A DNA stretch of 64,000 bases from Pseudorasbora parva (GCF_024679245.1 NC_090172.1:3561946-3625945); one strand, 5' to 3'; counted from the first letter of the stretch, positions 13,622-25,450 are shown. Numbers and translations: made by a program. The notes: generated from the sequence alone by a model not told the origin.

Positions 13622-16600
13622 GTATTTCTTGTTATTGAAACAGTAATTATGCTTCTGCTGTACAATCATGTTTCAGATAGCAATGTCAGTGACTTTATGC
13701 ACATTTTTAGAATATATTGTGATTGCTAATGACGGGTTTTGCGCTCTTAAAGTAGTGTCTTAAAGTAAAAACATCCTTAAAACGAGACCAATTACCAGGG
13801 AAGCAGCAAAACTGTGTGCACAGAAAGTGTGCACAGCATTTTATGTGGTTTGTCTGTAATGCTGTTTTTTTTTTTTTTTACCCAGAGCTTTATGCTTTTC
13901 CTCAGATCTGTCAAGGTCAAACCTTTCCGGTCAACAGATTTTGTCACATTTCCCTCATGCACAGACGAATGCAGCATTTCTTTCACAATTAATTTGTTGT
14001 CCGTAAGTATTGTTTTCTTTCTTACTTACTTGCCAGAATTTTCTCAGTGAAAGTGAATGTCCTGAAACATTTTGACCTGATAGAGCTGCATTCATAAGAT
14101 GTTGTGGAACAAGAGGGCTGTTTGGAGGAAGCCATGGCGGTGTTCACCGGCAGACGCTGGAGGATATTGCAGAAAGTATCAGAGAACGCAAGTTCAAAAG
14201 AATTGTGGTGATGGCAGGAGCAGGCATCAGCACGCCCAGTGGAATCCCAGACTTCAGGTAAAGTAGCTCTCAAAAGACCCTTAATTAGGGGTGTAAGGTA
14301 CATGTATTCGTGCCAGTTTTGTGCATACAGTCAGACGACAAATACAGTCACATGTGTCACAGATCCGATGTGGATTCTCATCACCATATAAGCCAGAAAT
14401 ATTTATATGCGACGTAAACATGGTAAATACAAACTCTCAGACAACTCATCACAATCGAGTATTTATTTTATCTGTATGTCTCGTCTCTTCAGACTGTCTG
14501 ATATCCATATTACTGCATATGTCATAAAATAAAGCAACTCCAGTTTTCGGGAGCTTCCTCTGTTTCTCTGACTGAAGATGTAACTGTAGCTGGGTTTCCA
14601 TTACAGAGTTAGGCCAAACTTTTGCGATATTTTCTAAATGTCGATAAAAAAAACATTGGTTTCTGTTCCGATGTTATGCGACTAAAACTTTTTTCCCCCT
14701 CTCGCGATAAGCCATTCCAAAAATTATGCCACATATGTTGGTAGGTTTATGTATATCCCATCCTCCGCAATTGCCATTATTTTTAAATGGAGACATGTTA
14801 TCCAAGCATTAATGGCAAGGAAAGCCCCTTATACCTGAGCGTCTCGTATGAGGTGTGTGTGTGTGTGTTTCTCCCTCATATCTACTTCAGGGTCTTCATG
14901 ATAATGTGGCATTAGAATCCAGTATTCCTGTAATTATTTTATGAGTTTAATAAAGAACGTCATCTTTAAAGAAAAATAGACTTGTACAGTTGATATAAAT
15001 GCGGAAAAACTTTTTCCATTTCCGTTTTGCGAAAATTTCCTTTTTCGAATTGCCTGAAAATCCAACTCATGCGAATGTAAAAAAAAATTGCGATATATTA
15101 GAGTTTTAGCAAAATTGAACGGCTTGTAGCAGTCACTGGAGAGAGAGCTAAAGCTCCTCAGGTCGTATTTTTGGTGGAATTTTTTATATTTTTTATTTAT
15201 TTTTTAGAAATTATCATTAATTTCTAAATGACTTAAAAACTGTCCTGTGACTACAAATAAACAAAAACACACACAACTGAATAAGTACGTGTGTTTCTTT
15301 TGTGAAATAATGGTAAATACCACTCTATTTATGTGACAAATTTATTGAACTCATATCGAACCGTGACCCTAAAACTGAGGTGCGTACCGAACCATGATTC
15401 TGTGTACCGTTACACCCCTAATAGACCACTGAGATGTCTTTTCTCTGATCGAATTTCTCCCACAGATCGCCTGGCAGCGGCCTTTATGACAACCTTCAAC
15501 AGTACAATCTGCCCTATGCTGAGGCCATATTTGAAATAAATTACTTCCATCACAATCCAAACCCTTTTTTTGCGCTAGCCAAAGAGCTTTACCCTGGTAA
15601 TTACCAACCCAATTTGACACACTACTTCGTTCGCCTGCTTCATGATAAGGGGCAACTACTCAGGATGTACACGCAAAACATTGACGGACTAGAACGAGGT
15701 GAGTGTACTTCAGACGACACCATCCACATGTACACTTGTGTAAATCATTTATAAATGTCATTCACTGTTCATTGATTTCAGTGGCTGGCGTTCCTCCAGA
15801 GATGTTGGTGGAGGCACATGGGACGTTTGCCACGGCCACATGCACAGTTTGCCGAAGGGATTACAAGGGAGAGGAACTTCGGGTAAGGGTGTGTCGCTAA
15901 ATTATGGCAGAGCTTCCGGAGTTATTAAAAGGGGGTGACAGTGTACAGTCAGCAGATTGTTATGCAGAGAAAACCTCTTCAGGTTGATATAAGACCTGCC
16001 AAATTGAAGATAAAAAAATGTCCATCCACATTAAACTATGGTATTGATGCAAGATCGATAAACTGTGCTATACAATTTTAGGGCTCGACATTAAGCCTGT
16101 TCACGTGCTTGTCCTTTCGGACAAGTTAATCTGTCATTCACTTGTCCGAGTAAAAAATTAGCTTGTCCTGAAATGTTTTTTTGTGTGTGTATTGTAAATA
16201 TAATTTATTCTGAAGCGATATTCTCACCAGTGTTCAATCAGCTGTGCCATATTTTAAATCTGCATATTTGTGATATTTTTACCTTTTATAAAGGGCATTT
16301 TCCCCCTTATCTTATTAAAGGCACAATATGTAATGTTTCAGCATTAAAAATATAAAAGATCACTATATCTATGTTATATATTTTTTAAAGTTGTGTGTTT
16401 ACATTATCCCGACAGTTCCAATTAACTTCTAAATCCAGAGAAATTAATATTTTAATTCGAAGACACGGACCGTGTCTTTATTTCCGTTATGTCGCCCGTC
16501 TTTCACGTCATATCCACGTTTCCGTCTTGCTTCCTGCGGAACTCGGCGGAACCGCCAAACTCAAAGAGGAACACTGACAGTATAAGGGGAACACCCGTAT

Positions 16601-19600
16601 AAAAAAGTCTGTATGATAATGGATCATGACTACTCTTTGCCTGTACGATTTGCCAGCTCAACAAAGCGCAAACGTACGGGTGAAAAAAATGACCCGAGAA
16701 GATTTTGGGACAGTAGAAGAAGCAAGAGACGTGCAAACCTTGGAGAAGCCTTTGAAAGATGGCGAAATCTTTGTGACAAGCTCGGACTGCAGAGAGATAT
16801 GCTGATCTAGCTTGCGTTTTAATAAACAGGTCATTTAAGTAACCATTCAGCTAACATAATAATCATATAATCATAACATGCTGTATGTTTGCATATTGCA
16901 TAGCGATCTTGACCACATTGAGACGCGTTTAGCTGAATACGTATAACGTTACATTTTGTATTGCATCGGCTTTTCAAACAGGCGGATTCTGTGTTTTTGG
17001 AGACTGAAACTGAGACTTTTTAAAACTGATTCAAAAGTATATTTCTATCCGTATATTTGGTGACACGATGATGTCATGTGTAAAACGCAGATGGACTAGC
17101 TATTATTGGTTTTATATGTAGCTGGAGAAAGTAACGTTAGCTTCATAAGGTAACAATATGCCACTATCTTGGTCAATTAATATAAGGTGACCGTCACTTT
17201 TATCATATGTTAATACTAGCTACATATAATATTGATTTAATAATGATCTACTTATTCATATATCTCTGAGTTCCAAAATAAATGTTTATTAGAATGATTG
17301 ATGAATGTGGGGAGCGACACAGCGCGTGTTCCAATGAACAACGTATTGCTGGTGCTGGTTCTCTTATTTACTATGTTTTATGTTGGTAATGATAAACTAA
17401 ATTGAAATGTATTTCCTTATTGAACAGTTGATATACAGAATGTTCGACAATCGCGGATGCCATGTCAACATATCTATAATTTGAGTAACTCAAATTATGA
17501 TGCACGGTTAATATGTCAACATAGCCTAACAAATTATAGGTATGTTGACATAGCGACCGCCCGCACAACATTCTGTCTCGCACATTAGCTAACGTTACTC
17601 ATAAGTTTGTTAAGTAACGGTAGCTCGCTGCTATTTCATTAGATTGACATTACATAACGTGAAAAGCCGTAACTAAACTTAACAATAATAGAGATGTAAT
17701 ATAACAATTACCTTGTCAGTGAACATGTTTTCTGCTGGAGATGCCAGATTCGCTGGTTGACAGTGGCAATAATGACAACAACTCCCATGAGCCCACGCAC
17801 TTTCCCGTCGTCATCAAAGTACGTCTGTTGTTATTATTTTGAATGAGTGACCCCTAGTGGCCAAAAGTTGCATACTGCACGTTTAAATATAGGCTATGCC
17901 TCAGCTTGAATTTTCGATTCTTAAATTTGATCTATAAATTAAACTAGAATAAGACACTATAGGGCTGTTACCAATCAAATTAAATAATTTACACTGAACA
18001 ATTACCACTGCATTGAATAATGTTATAACAGGGCTTGACATTAAGCATGTTCATGTTCAAGTTAATCGTTTATTCACTTGTCCGAGTAAAAAATTTGCTT
18101 GTGTGTGTGTGTGTTGTAAATATAATTTATTCTGAAGCAATATTCTTACCAATGTTCAGTCAGCTTTGACATATTTAAATCTGCATATTTGTGATATATA
18201 TATAATTTCAAATGTGTGATATTTTTACCTTTTATGAAGGGCATTTCCCCCTAATCTTGTTAAATATAGGCTATGCTTCAGGTTTAATTTTATATTGTTA
18301 AATTTGATAAATACATTCAATTAAAATAAGACACTATAATTTAAATAAAACATTGTTTACGAATTTAAATTGGCTTTACTTAATGTTTAACATAAACCTG
18401 AAGAAGAACATGTTCAATTAAAAATGACTTATATAAGCAACTTTCACAATAAATGTAGTTAAGCAGCTTATGTAGCACATTAAGAATACTGCTCTACAAA
18501 CCCAATGAGCATGATAAAGGGGACTATAGTGAGAAAAACTCACTAGCAAGATACAAAGCAAACATATACAATTCTGAAAAGTATGTATATGGCAAACAAG
18601 AAGAGAAACGTTCAGAAATTAAAAAGTTAGATGGTTCGGTAGACTTTATCCATTTTTGCTTTGACTTTTAACCCTTAAATGCATGACTGTTTCGCCAAAC
18701 ATTCTTACATATTCGGGTCGTTAGCGACCCGGATCTATATTTCACATGGACAGACCTGTACCTGTCGCGATAATATATAAACCTCCTGATGTTAGAGTAA
18801 CACTTACAGAAGAATGAAATTAAACCTATTTCGTTACCTTTTGTAGCTTGGAAGAATTCAGTTTGAGCAGATGTTTAATACCATCATCATCTCTCCTCGT
18901 CAGAGTTCGTTTACCAGTGCATTCGGCATCTGCCTCATATTCGCGATCTCCAGCATATTCTCCACTCATTTTCAACATCTTCAAAATCAATATTTTGATC
19001 ACTGACAGCTTCTTGACCACATCCATCATCAAGAGACAGTGACACTAACATATGATTGTGTTTAGTACTTGCTTTCTGAAGTAAATCACTAACCCATTTC
19101 AAGTTTTGCAGATTATAATTATTGTTTCGTTTTCTGTCAGAGGTAACTATGAGTGAAACGTCACTTCATCATTGGGTATCAGACATTGCCACCTTGTGGA
19201 ATAAAGGTGAATTGCACCCTGTTTCATCATTATAGATTAATTTATCATTGTGCAAAAAAATAAACGTACAATCCTACACACCTCGGGTCGTTAGCGACCC
19301 TATACAATTTTGCAGGCATTCAAGGCATTCAATTATAATTCAATTATTTTTTTCTTGTTATATTGTTTAAAATGGATTGATTGAGGAATACTAAGAAGGT
19401 TGATGTCTAACTTTAAAAAATGAATGAGAAGCAGGGTAGAGAATGACGTATGCATTTAAGGGCTAATTATCTGAACATTTTCTGGGGACCCCTTACTACG
19501 TTATATATTATTATCCACTATCGATCGCCACTTACACTAAGTGAATGCAGAATCATTCTTGCATTTTGGTGATTCGCTAGATATTTTTTTGTTTTTGACG

Positions 19601-20771
19601 TTTTAATCAGGCTCTTGTCCTGTCGGGCAAGTAAAAATCTCTTTCACTTGTCCCTTCAAAAAATCCACTTTTCCCAGAAAAGCGGACAAACATTAATGTC
19701 AAGCCCTGCAGTTCGATGACTGACTTTGATGTTTGTGTGTCAAAGCCTTGTCTAAAAGTTTGACATAACTTATTTATTTATTATTGAGTTATTTACACTG
19801 CTGTTGCAGGTAGAAACTTTTAAATTTTATGATTTTACTGAAACTCAGTAAATATATTTTAACACATTGTAAATTTTTATAACAAGTTGTTAACATGATT
19901 TAGCACAGTCGTTAGCATGTTTCTACCATGATTTAGCTCCTTGCAAATTTGTTTTAGCATGTTTGCTACCATGTTTCTAACATGATATAACACATTGCTA
20001 TTGTGTTTAAGCAAGTTAACATGTTTTAGCATGATTTAACCCATTCGCTACCATGTTTACAGCATAATTAGCACATTGTTAGCATGTTTTACCATTATTT
20101 ACCATTAAAAAAAAAAAAACATTATTTAGCACATTGCTATCACGTTTTAACTTGTTGTTAGCATTATTTGACCCACTGCTAGCATGTTGGTAACATAATT
20201 TAGCACATTGCTAATATGCTTTAGCACATTGCTAGCTTGACTTAGCACATTGCTAGCATGACTTAGCACATTGCTAGATGTTTCTAACATTGGATTAACA
20301 GATTAACCAACTCGATTACAAACCTTTGTCACAATCAGTGATGGGAATAAAGGCGTTATAGATAAACAGCGTTACTAACGGCGTTAATTGTTTCAGTAAC
20401 GAGTAATCAAACTACTGTTTCCCCCAATACAACGGCGTTACTGCTACTATGAATAGAATGCGGCGTTACTATAATTGAGCTCACTGAAGCGGTTTTCATC
20501 TGAACAGGCGCGCGCTCTGTCAGCGGATCTGCAACCTGTGTGTGTGTGTGTGTGTTTGCTTGTGTGTGTGTGTGTTTGCGTGTGTGTGTGTGTGTGTCTG
20601 TTTGCGTGTGTGTGTGTGTGTTTGCGTGCATGTGTGTGCGCGTGTTGGGGCGTGGGTGTTGTACACATAACTGATTATAATAGGTGGGTTGGAGACAACC
20701 ACAACTGGTGATGATTCATGATTGGCTTAGGTAGACTCACACACACACTCACACACACTCACACACACACA

Positions 20772-20862
<91 letters not shown>

Positions 20863-23800
20863 TCACACACACTAACGACCAGAAGGAGTCAGAGTGATGG
20901 CATGTCCAATGACTTCAAACGTAGCTTTCGCAAACTGGAAGTATGCACGTCTTATTCCTCGTTACTATATTACTGATATTTACAATAATGTATTGAATTT
21001 GATAGGTGTCTCTCACATTGTCCCACAGCAACATTAAAATAGTGTAGATAAGTGTACAATGTTTTATAATAATAATTTATTCTATTTAGTGTCCATTTCA
21101 TTCATTTAACATTTTAATATTTGGGGCCTCCAAGTTATTTGACACATTTGAACATTTAAAAAAAGTGTAACACAGTAGTTACTTTTCCTGGTAATTAGTT
21201 ACTTTTTTAATGACGTAACTCAGTTACTTATTGCGTTACTATTTGTGAGAAGTAGCTAGTAACTATAACTAATTACTTTTTTGAAGTAACTTGACCAACA
21301 CTGGTCACAACCGAAATATTTGGCTGTGATTTGCTAATGTATTTTTGATTATGGCTGTGAATGAGTGCCTTATGTTTGTCTCCCAATAGAGTGATATCAT
21401 GGAAGGAGAAATACCCAGATGCCCTGCGTGTAAAGGAATCATCAAGCCTGACATCGTGTTTTTCGGCGAGGAGCTTCCTCAGCGGTTCTTCAGCTACCTG
21501 AAGGATTTCCCCATCGCAGACTTACTCATCGTCCTGGGGACCTCTCTAGAGGTGAGGACCAATCGTAGTGCGAGACCAAGACCATATTTTACACCTAAAC
21601 TCACTGTATTTGTGTGTGTGTGTGGGGGCCATGTCTGGTTCACATGAAGCCCATTTCCAAAATCTTGCTCTGATAAGTCATAATGGCATAAAAAGTCAAA
21701 ATTATGACATACTTAGTCAAAAATATTAGCCTGGATGGCAAACGAACTCAGCCCCGCCCACAACATTTGAGCTCGGGCAGTTTGGTCTGGACTTAATCCA
21801 TAATTATGCCGGAACAGAAACTGACCAATGAGATCATCAGGGCGGGCTTTAGCCGATGACGGACAGATGATCAACAGTAACTGACCAATGAGATCATCAG
21901 GGCGGGCTTTAGCCGATGACGGACAGATGATCAACAGTAACTGACCAATGAGATCATCAGGGCGGGCTTTAGCCGATGACGGACAGATGATCAACAGAAA
22001 CTGACCAATGAGATCATCAGGGCGGGCTTTAGCCGATGACGGACAGATGATCAACAGAAACTGACCAATGAGATCATCAGGATGGGCTTTAGCCGATGAC
22101 GGATAGATGATCAACAGAAACTGACCAATGAGATCATCAGGGCGGGCTTTAGCTGATGATGGACAGAAGATCAACAGAAACTGACCAATGAGATCATCAG
22201 GGCGGGCTTTAGCCGATGACGGACAGATGATCAACAGAAACTGACCAATGAGATCATCAGGGCGGGCTTTAGCCGATGACGGACAGATGATCAACAGAAA
22301 CTGACCAATGAGATCATCAGGGTGGGCTTTAGCCAATGACGGACAGATGATAAACAGAAACTGACCAATGAGATCATCAGGGCGGGCTTTAGCCGATGAC
22401 GGACAGATGATCAACAGAAACTGACCAATGAGATCATCAGGGCAGGCTTTAGCCGATGACGGACAGATGATCGACATTATTTCATTTTATTTTTAATCTC
22501 ATAAAAGACTCATCTCGTAATTATGAATAGCTCACATTTTTACCTTTTAAATCATATTTTCTACTTTTCATGTCATAATTGAGCTTTTATATTTTTTCAA
22601 CAATTTATTTAATAAATGAATGATAATTTTGATTTATGATTTCATCTCATAATTGACTTAGTATGTCACCGTTTCAACTTTTCATCTCATAATTATAATT
22701 TCAAATCTTGTAATTATATAATCTTATAATTTTGATTTATCATAATGTAGACTTTTTAATTCATAATTTAGATTTTGTTTAATATAATTTTGACTTTCAT
22801 AATTTCTTGCATCTCATAATTATGTTTTAAGTCATAATTTTGACTTTTTAAATCATAGTTTCTACTTTTCATCTCATAATGTACCTTTTTTATTTATTTA
22901 TCATAATTTAGACTTTTGTCATCATTTTAGCTTTTTAATCTGGTAATTTTGACTTTTTAAATCATATTTCATATCATACTTTTCGTCTCATAATTGACCT
23001 AATATATAATTTGATGTATCATTATTTAGACTCTTTTTTTTGTTGTTGTGCTCATTTAGATTTTTTTGTCATAATTTTAACTCATTAATTTTAATTTAGT
23101 AATTTTGACTTTTTAATATCATAATTCTCATTATTAGTCATTACTTTGATTTTTCATCTCATAATTATGACTTAGTATATCATAATTTCTACTTTTTAAG
23201 TCATAATTTTTACTTTTAATATCATCATGTCTTAGATGATAAAATGTGAGGTTACATACATAACAATAGATACATTCACTATATTTGTTTTCATGGTGTT
23301 ACAAATGTAACATTGTTTGGAGGACAACATCCACTACCAAAATAATTGATAGTTGCTGCCCTGGCTAACCTATAAAAACCAAGGTTTTATGTTTTTTTAT
23401 GTATATAAAAATGAAAGTGTATATTTTAGATACTGTAATTGGCTAACAATTAATATGAGGTCATTCATGTAAACGATTGTATTAGATGTATAAACCAAGC
23501 ATGCAGAGAGAGCATTTTCAGAAATATTCCTTGTTTTATGTAACCATATGACCAGCAGATGTCACTGTGGAGTCATCTGGTCAATGCTTATACAGATGCC
23601 TTTTTATGTGAATTTTCAGGTGGAGCCCTTTGCCAGCCTGGCCAGTGCGGTGCGCGGCTCTGTGTCACGGCTTTTAATAAATCGAGATCTTGTGGGGCCG
23701 TTTGCTTGGGGGTCCCAACGTCACAACGACGTGGCCGAGCTGGGTGATGTAGTTAGTGGGGTAAAAAAGCTGGTGGACCTCCTGGGATGGAAGCAGGAAT

Positions 23801-25323
23801 TAGAAGCCCTAATGAATGCCGGCGGAGACGAGGTGTGTTACAATCAATCTCTGTTCTTACATATATAAATCATATCAGTACATGCATGCAGATTAGTCTG
23901 CTGTGGTCTGCTCAGCGGACCATTCATGAAATTTTGTATTCTATAAGAGTTATGGAGAAATACATTTTTTATGCTCCTCTCGCAGAAGCATCCATCAGCT
24001 TTCATATATATAATTTAGTAAGAATGTTCTTCATGACCTTCATTTTAAAGACTAGTCCGATTTACAAAACAGCTTGAACTGTTTATTTCTTTGTTAGGAA
24101 ACAGTCAATCACTTGTGGGATGCATGATATTCCAGCCTCCATTTTGGTATCGGCCGATATATGTTTATTTTTAATGTTATCGTTATCAGCCTGATTTGGC
24201 TGATATATTAAACATAAGAACATAATAATTATATGCTTGGGAAATGCCTTTTAATTGATTTAGATTTATTGGCCTAAATATCGGCTTTGAAATATAAATA
24301 ATTATTGGTTATCGATATCAGGCAAAATTGTCATATCGATGGATCACTAATTTAGATTTAGCAGCCAGTATATAGGTTATCAAAGAATTATCGGTTATCA
24401 ACATCGGCCCAAATTTTCCTATCGGTGCATCCCTAATTTAGATTCATTGACCAATATATTGGTTATCAAATACAAAGAATTAAAATCAGCCAAAATTTCC
24501 ATATCGTGCATACCTAATTTATATTTATTGGCCAATATATCGGTTAACAAATATAAAGAATTATTGGTTATCAATATCGGCCAAAATTTTCATATTGGTG
24601 CATCCCTAATTTCAATTTATCGGCCTATATATCGGTTATCAAATATAAAGAATTGTCGGTTAACGGTATAAGCAAAATATTTCATATCAGTGCATCCCTA
24701 ATTTTAATTTATCGGCCAATATATCGGTTATTAAATATAAAGAATTATCTGTTACCAATATCGGCAAAAATTTCATATTGGTGCATCCCTAATTTCGATT
24801 TATCGGCCTATATATCAGTGATCAAATATAAAGAATTGTCGGTTAACGGTATCGGCAAAATATGTCATATCAGTGCATCCCTAATTTTGATTTATTCGCC
24901 AATATATCGGCTATCAAATACAAAGAATTATCTGTTACCAATATTGGCAAAAAATTTCATATTGGTGCATCCCCAATTTAGATTTATCGGCCTATATATC
25001 GGTTATCAAATATAAAGAATTGTCGGTTGACGGTATCGGCCAAAACTTTAAAATCGGTGCATCCCTAATTTATATTTATCGGCCAATATATAGATGATCA
25101 AATATAAAGAATTATCGGTTCTCATTATCGGCCAAAATTTTCATATTGGTGCATCTCTAATTTAGATTTATTTGCATATATATCGGTTATCAGATATAAA
25201 GAATTATTGTTTTGGCCAAAATGGTCATATCGGTGCATCCCTACTTCAAAGCCCCAAACAACTAGAGGCATCTAAAAATGTTTCTGTTCTTCTCGACAGG
25301 CTTCAATAAACAAGGAAGAGTGA
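13528..25323 (+). CDS. sirt3: sirt3, mitochondrial NAD+-dependent protein deacetylase (sirtuin 3), seven exons
   Basis: Sirtuin 3 removes acetyl groups from lysines of mitochondrial proteins, consuming NAD+ and releasing nicotinamide and O-acetyl-ADP-ribose. Exons: 13528-13621, 14086-14257, 15466-15698, 15782-15882, 21390-21551, 23620-23832, 25300-25323. All join in phase (999 nt, 332 residues; human SIRT3 is 399, mainly through a longer N-terminus). Visible landmarks: NAD-binding GAGIS at 76-80, [15 protein letters not shown] next, QNID at 159-162, catalytic His179 in VEAHGTF, zinc cysteines 187, 190, 211 and 214, [19 protein letters not shown], and [10 protein letters not shown]. The last motifs and the fish/human similarity favour SIRT3 over SIRT2. 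Residues 1-31 are arginine-rich and nearly free of acids, as in a mitochondrial presequence. Exon 1 and its acceptor are the weakest part; the catalytic core is certain. Convergent with drd4. Confidence 0.95.
14086..14257 (+). CDS. sirt3: sirt3 exon 2, start of the Rossmann fold
   Basis: Encodes [14 protein letters not shown], then [19 protein letters not shown] and the NAD-binding [15 protein letters not shown]. The donor AG|GTAAAG is good. An in-frame TGA at about 14072 forces the exon to begin after it. TAGAG|CT at 14086 is chosen because its phase matches exon 1; TAG|AG at 14084 or ATAAG at about 14099 are alternatives. Confidence 0.88.
15466..15698 (+). CDS. sirt3: sirt3 exon 3, NAD/cofactor loop and QNID motif
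   Basis: Acceptor CTCCCACAG|A and donor G|GTGAGT are strong. Encodes [30 protein letters not shown] and TQNIDGLER. The phase-2 start completes the Arg codon begun in exon 2. Confidence 0.97.
15782..15882 (+). CDS. sirt3: sirt3 exon 4, catalytic histidine and first zinc cysteines
   Basis: Separated from exon 3 by an 83-bp intron. Encodes [15 protein letters not shown] with the catalytic His and the first CxxC of the zinc ribbon. Acceptor TTGATTTCAG, donor CGG|GTAAGG. Confidence 0.97.
16081..18028. mobile_element. hAT-like element copy 1 (truncated), interrupted by a TTAA-inserted element
   Basis: The left end GGGCTCGACATTAAGCCTG and following CTTGTCCGAGTAAAAAATT match the left part of copy 2 starting at 18029. 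The sequence resumes after the insertion as ATATAGGCTATGCCTCAGC, equal to the corresponding stretch of copy 2 at 18266. It runs into copy 2 without its own right terminus. Confidence 0.75.
16319..17882. mobile_element. TTAA-inserted non-autonomous element
   Basis: Flanked by TTAA on both sides (16315-16318, 17883-17886). The ends AGGCACAATATGTAA and, reversed, ACGTGCAGTATGCAA form an imperfect inverted repeat. The uninterrupted sequence at 18259-18270 of the adjacent copy supplies the empty site, with a single TTAA. This is piggyBac-like behaviour, though the termini are not canonical. A 65-residue frame at 16613-16810 ([20 protein letters not shown]) may be an old transposon-protein fragment. 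Confidence 0.75.
18029..19708. mobile_element. hAT-like element copy 2, with both termini
   Basis: Ends CAGGGCTTGACATTAA and TTAATGTCAAGCCCTG are a perfect 16-base inverted repeat. No transposase frame. A smaller MITE is nested at 18671-19462. Confidence 0.8.
18671..19462. mobile_element. Nested MITE with CCCTTAAATGCAT termini
   Basis: ACCCTTAAATGCATGAC at the left and, reversed, CCCTTAAATGCATACGTC at the right. Two GGGTCGTTAGCGACCC palindromes lie near the ends (18715-18730 and 19285-19300). A fragment of the same family is at about 27655-27930. Confidence 0.7.
19870..20290. repeat. Degenerate tandem repeat (TTAGCACATTGCTAGCATG)
   Basis: About 20 imperfect copies of a roughly 18-25-base motif combining TTAGCACATTG and CTAGCATG, common in fish introns. 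Strongly diverged, no coding potential. Confidence 0.8.
20336..21303. mobile_element. hAT non-autonomous transposon with 8-bp target duplication
   Basis: Begins CAGTGATGGGAATAA and ends CCAACACTG. Flanking octamers are GTCACAAT (20328-20335) and GTCACAAC (21304-21311), 7 of 8 identical. AGTAAC/GTTACT-rich ends are typical of the family. Contains TG-rich (20539-20643) and AC-rich (20740-20858) microsatellites. Confidence 0.85.
21390..21551 (+). CDS. sirt3: sirt3 exon 5, second zinc cysteine pair and FGE motif
   Basis: 54 whole codons between TCCCAATAG and GTGAGG. Encodes CPAC (second half of the zinc ribbon), [15 protein letters not shown] and [12 protein letters not shown], the segment that lines the acetyl-lysine and NAD sites in sirtuins. 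Confidence 0.97.
21729..21820. mobile_element. Left end of TAGCCTGGATG element
   Basis: TAGCCTGGATGGCAAACGAA and GCCCCGCCCACAACATTT closely match the left end of the element at 56976. The matching right end is absent; the 60-bp array follows directly, and probably arose by amplification inside this element. Confidence 0.65.
21821..22475. repeat. 60-bp minisatellite, 11 copies, in sirt3 intron 5
   Basis: Eleven near-identical 60-bp units, each with CTGACCAATGAGATCATCAG followed by GGCGGGCTTTAGCCGATGAC. Divergence is only a few bases per unit. Because 60 is divisible by three, a 20-residue repeat stays open on the minus strand; it has no other coding evidence. Each unit contains a CCAAT motif and most a GGGCGGGC GC-box-like motif. 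Confidence 0.97.
22476..23240. repeat. Degenerate TCATAATTTTGACTTTT repeats
   Basis: AT-rich intronic stretch with many imperfect copies of CATCTCATAATT and TTTGACTTTTTAA. The rest of intron 5, to 23619, holds nothing recognisable. Confidence 0.7.
23620..23832 (+). CDS. sirt3: sirt3 exon 6, C-terminal Rossmann part
   Basis: 71 codons from TTTTCAG|GTGGAG to GAG|GTGTGT. Encodes [40 protein letters not shown] and LVDLLGW, closely parallel to the human SIRT3 C-terminus. Confidence 0.97.
24115..25243. mobile_element. Element with GGGATGCA/TGCATCCC ends and an internal 92-bp array, in sirt3 intron 6
   Basis: The right end ATCGGTGCATCCCTA and left GTGGGATGCATGATATTCC form imperfect termini. Between about 24290 and 25200 a unit of about 92 bp (TCGGTTATCAAATATAAAG ... 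CATCCCTAATTT) recurs about ten times. Copies of GTGCATCCCTAA inside the array are equivalent to the terminus, so the array may reflect end-to-end duplication. Confidence 0.7.
25300..25323 (+). CDS. sirt3: sirt3 exon 7, last seven codons and stop
   Basis: Acceptor TTCTTCTCGACAG, then ASINKEE and TGA. The exon is tiny, but phase and acceptor agree with exon 6. No AATAAA is obvious before the inverted repeat at 25451, so the transcript may end inside or beyond that repeat. Confidence 0.8.
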   Translation, partial: ASINKEE

Positions 25324-25450
25324 ACTACCAAATTTCATCTTGACATGGGATCTGGAGACCCAGAATGGGATTGATTGTTGGTTGGCCCCATCATTGAGCT
25401 CTTTCTCAGTAGTGAGCATGCAGTGGGAGTGAGTTGCATTTGTTGACAAG

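Larger units (their letters stand above)
15883..21389 (+). other. sirt3: sirt3 intron 4 (5.5 kb), filled with mobile elements
   Basis: Holds two copies of a GGGCTTGACATTAA-ended element, an element inserted at TTAA, a nested MITE, a GCTAGCATG repeat block and a hAT with target duplication, each listed separately. Nothing resembling an extra sirt3 exon was seen. Confidence 0.85.

Noticed and set aside
13876..14002. Extra sirt3 exon between exon 1 and 2 (pyrimidine-rich acceptor, TCC|GTAAGT donor)
   Set aside because: Sites look good, but in the phase set by exon 1 it contains a TAA near its end; other phases need a different first exon. Kept only as a possible alternative 5' exon.
16613..16810. 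65-residue frame with [20 protein letters not shown]
   Set aside because: Looks like a short piece of a transposon-linked protein, but lies inside the TTAA-inserted element and is too short to name.
20407..20711. Cys/Val and His/Thr repeated frames
   Set aside because: Translations of TG/AC microsatellite within a hAT element.
21713..22477. 254-residue minus-strand frame with 20-residue repeats
   Set aside because: Eleven 60-bp minisatellite units keep the frame open. It lies antisense in a sirt3 intron and shows no known domain.
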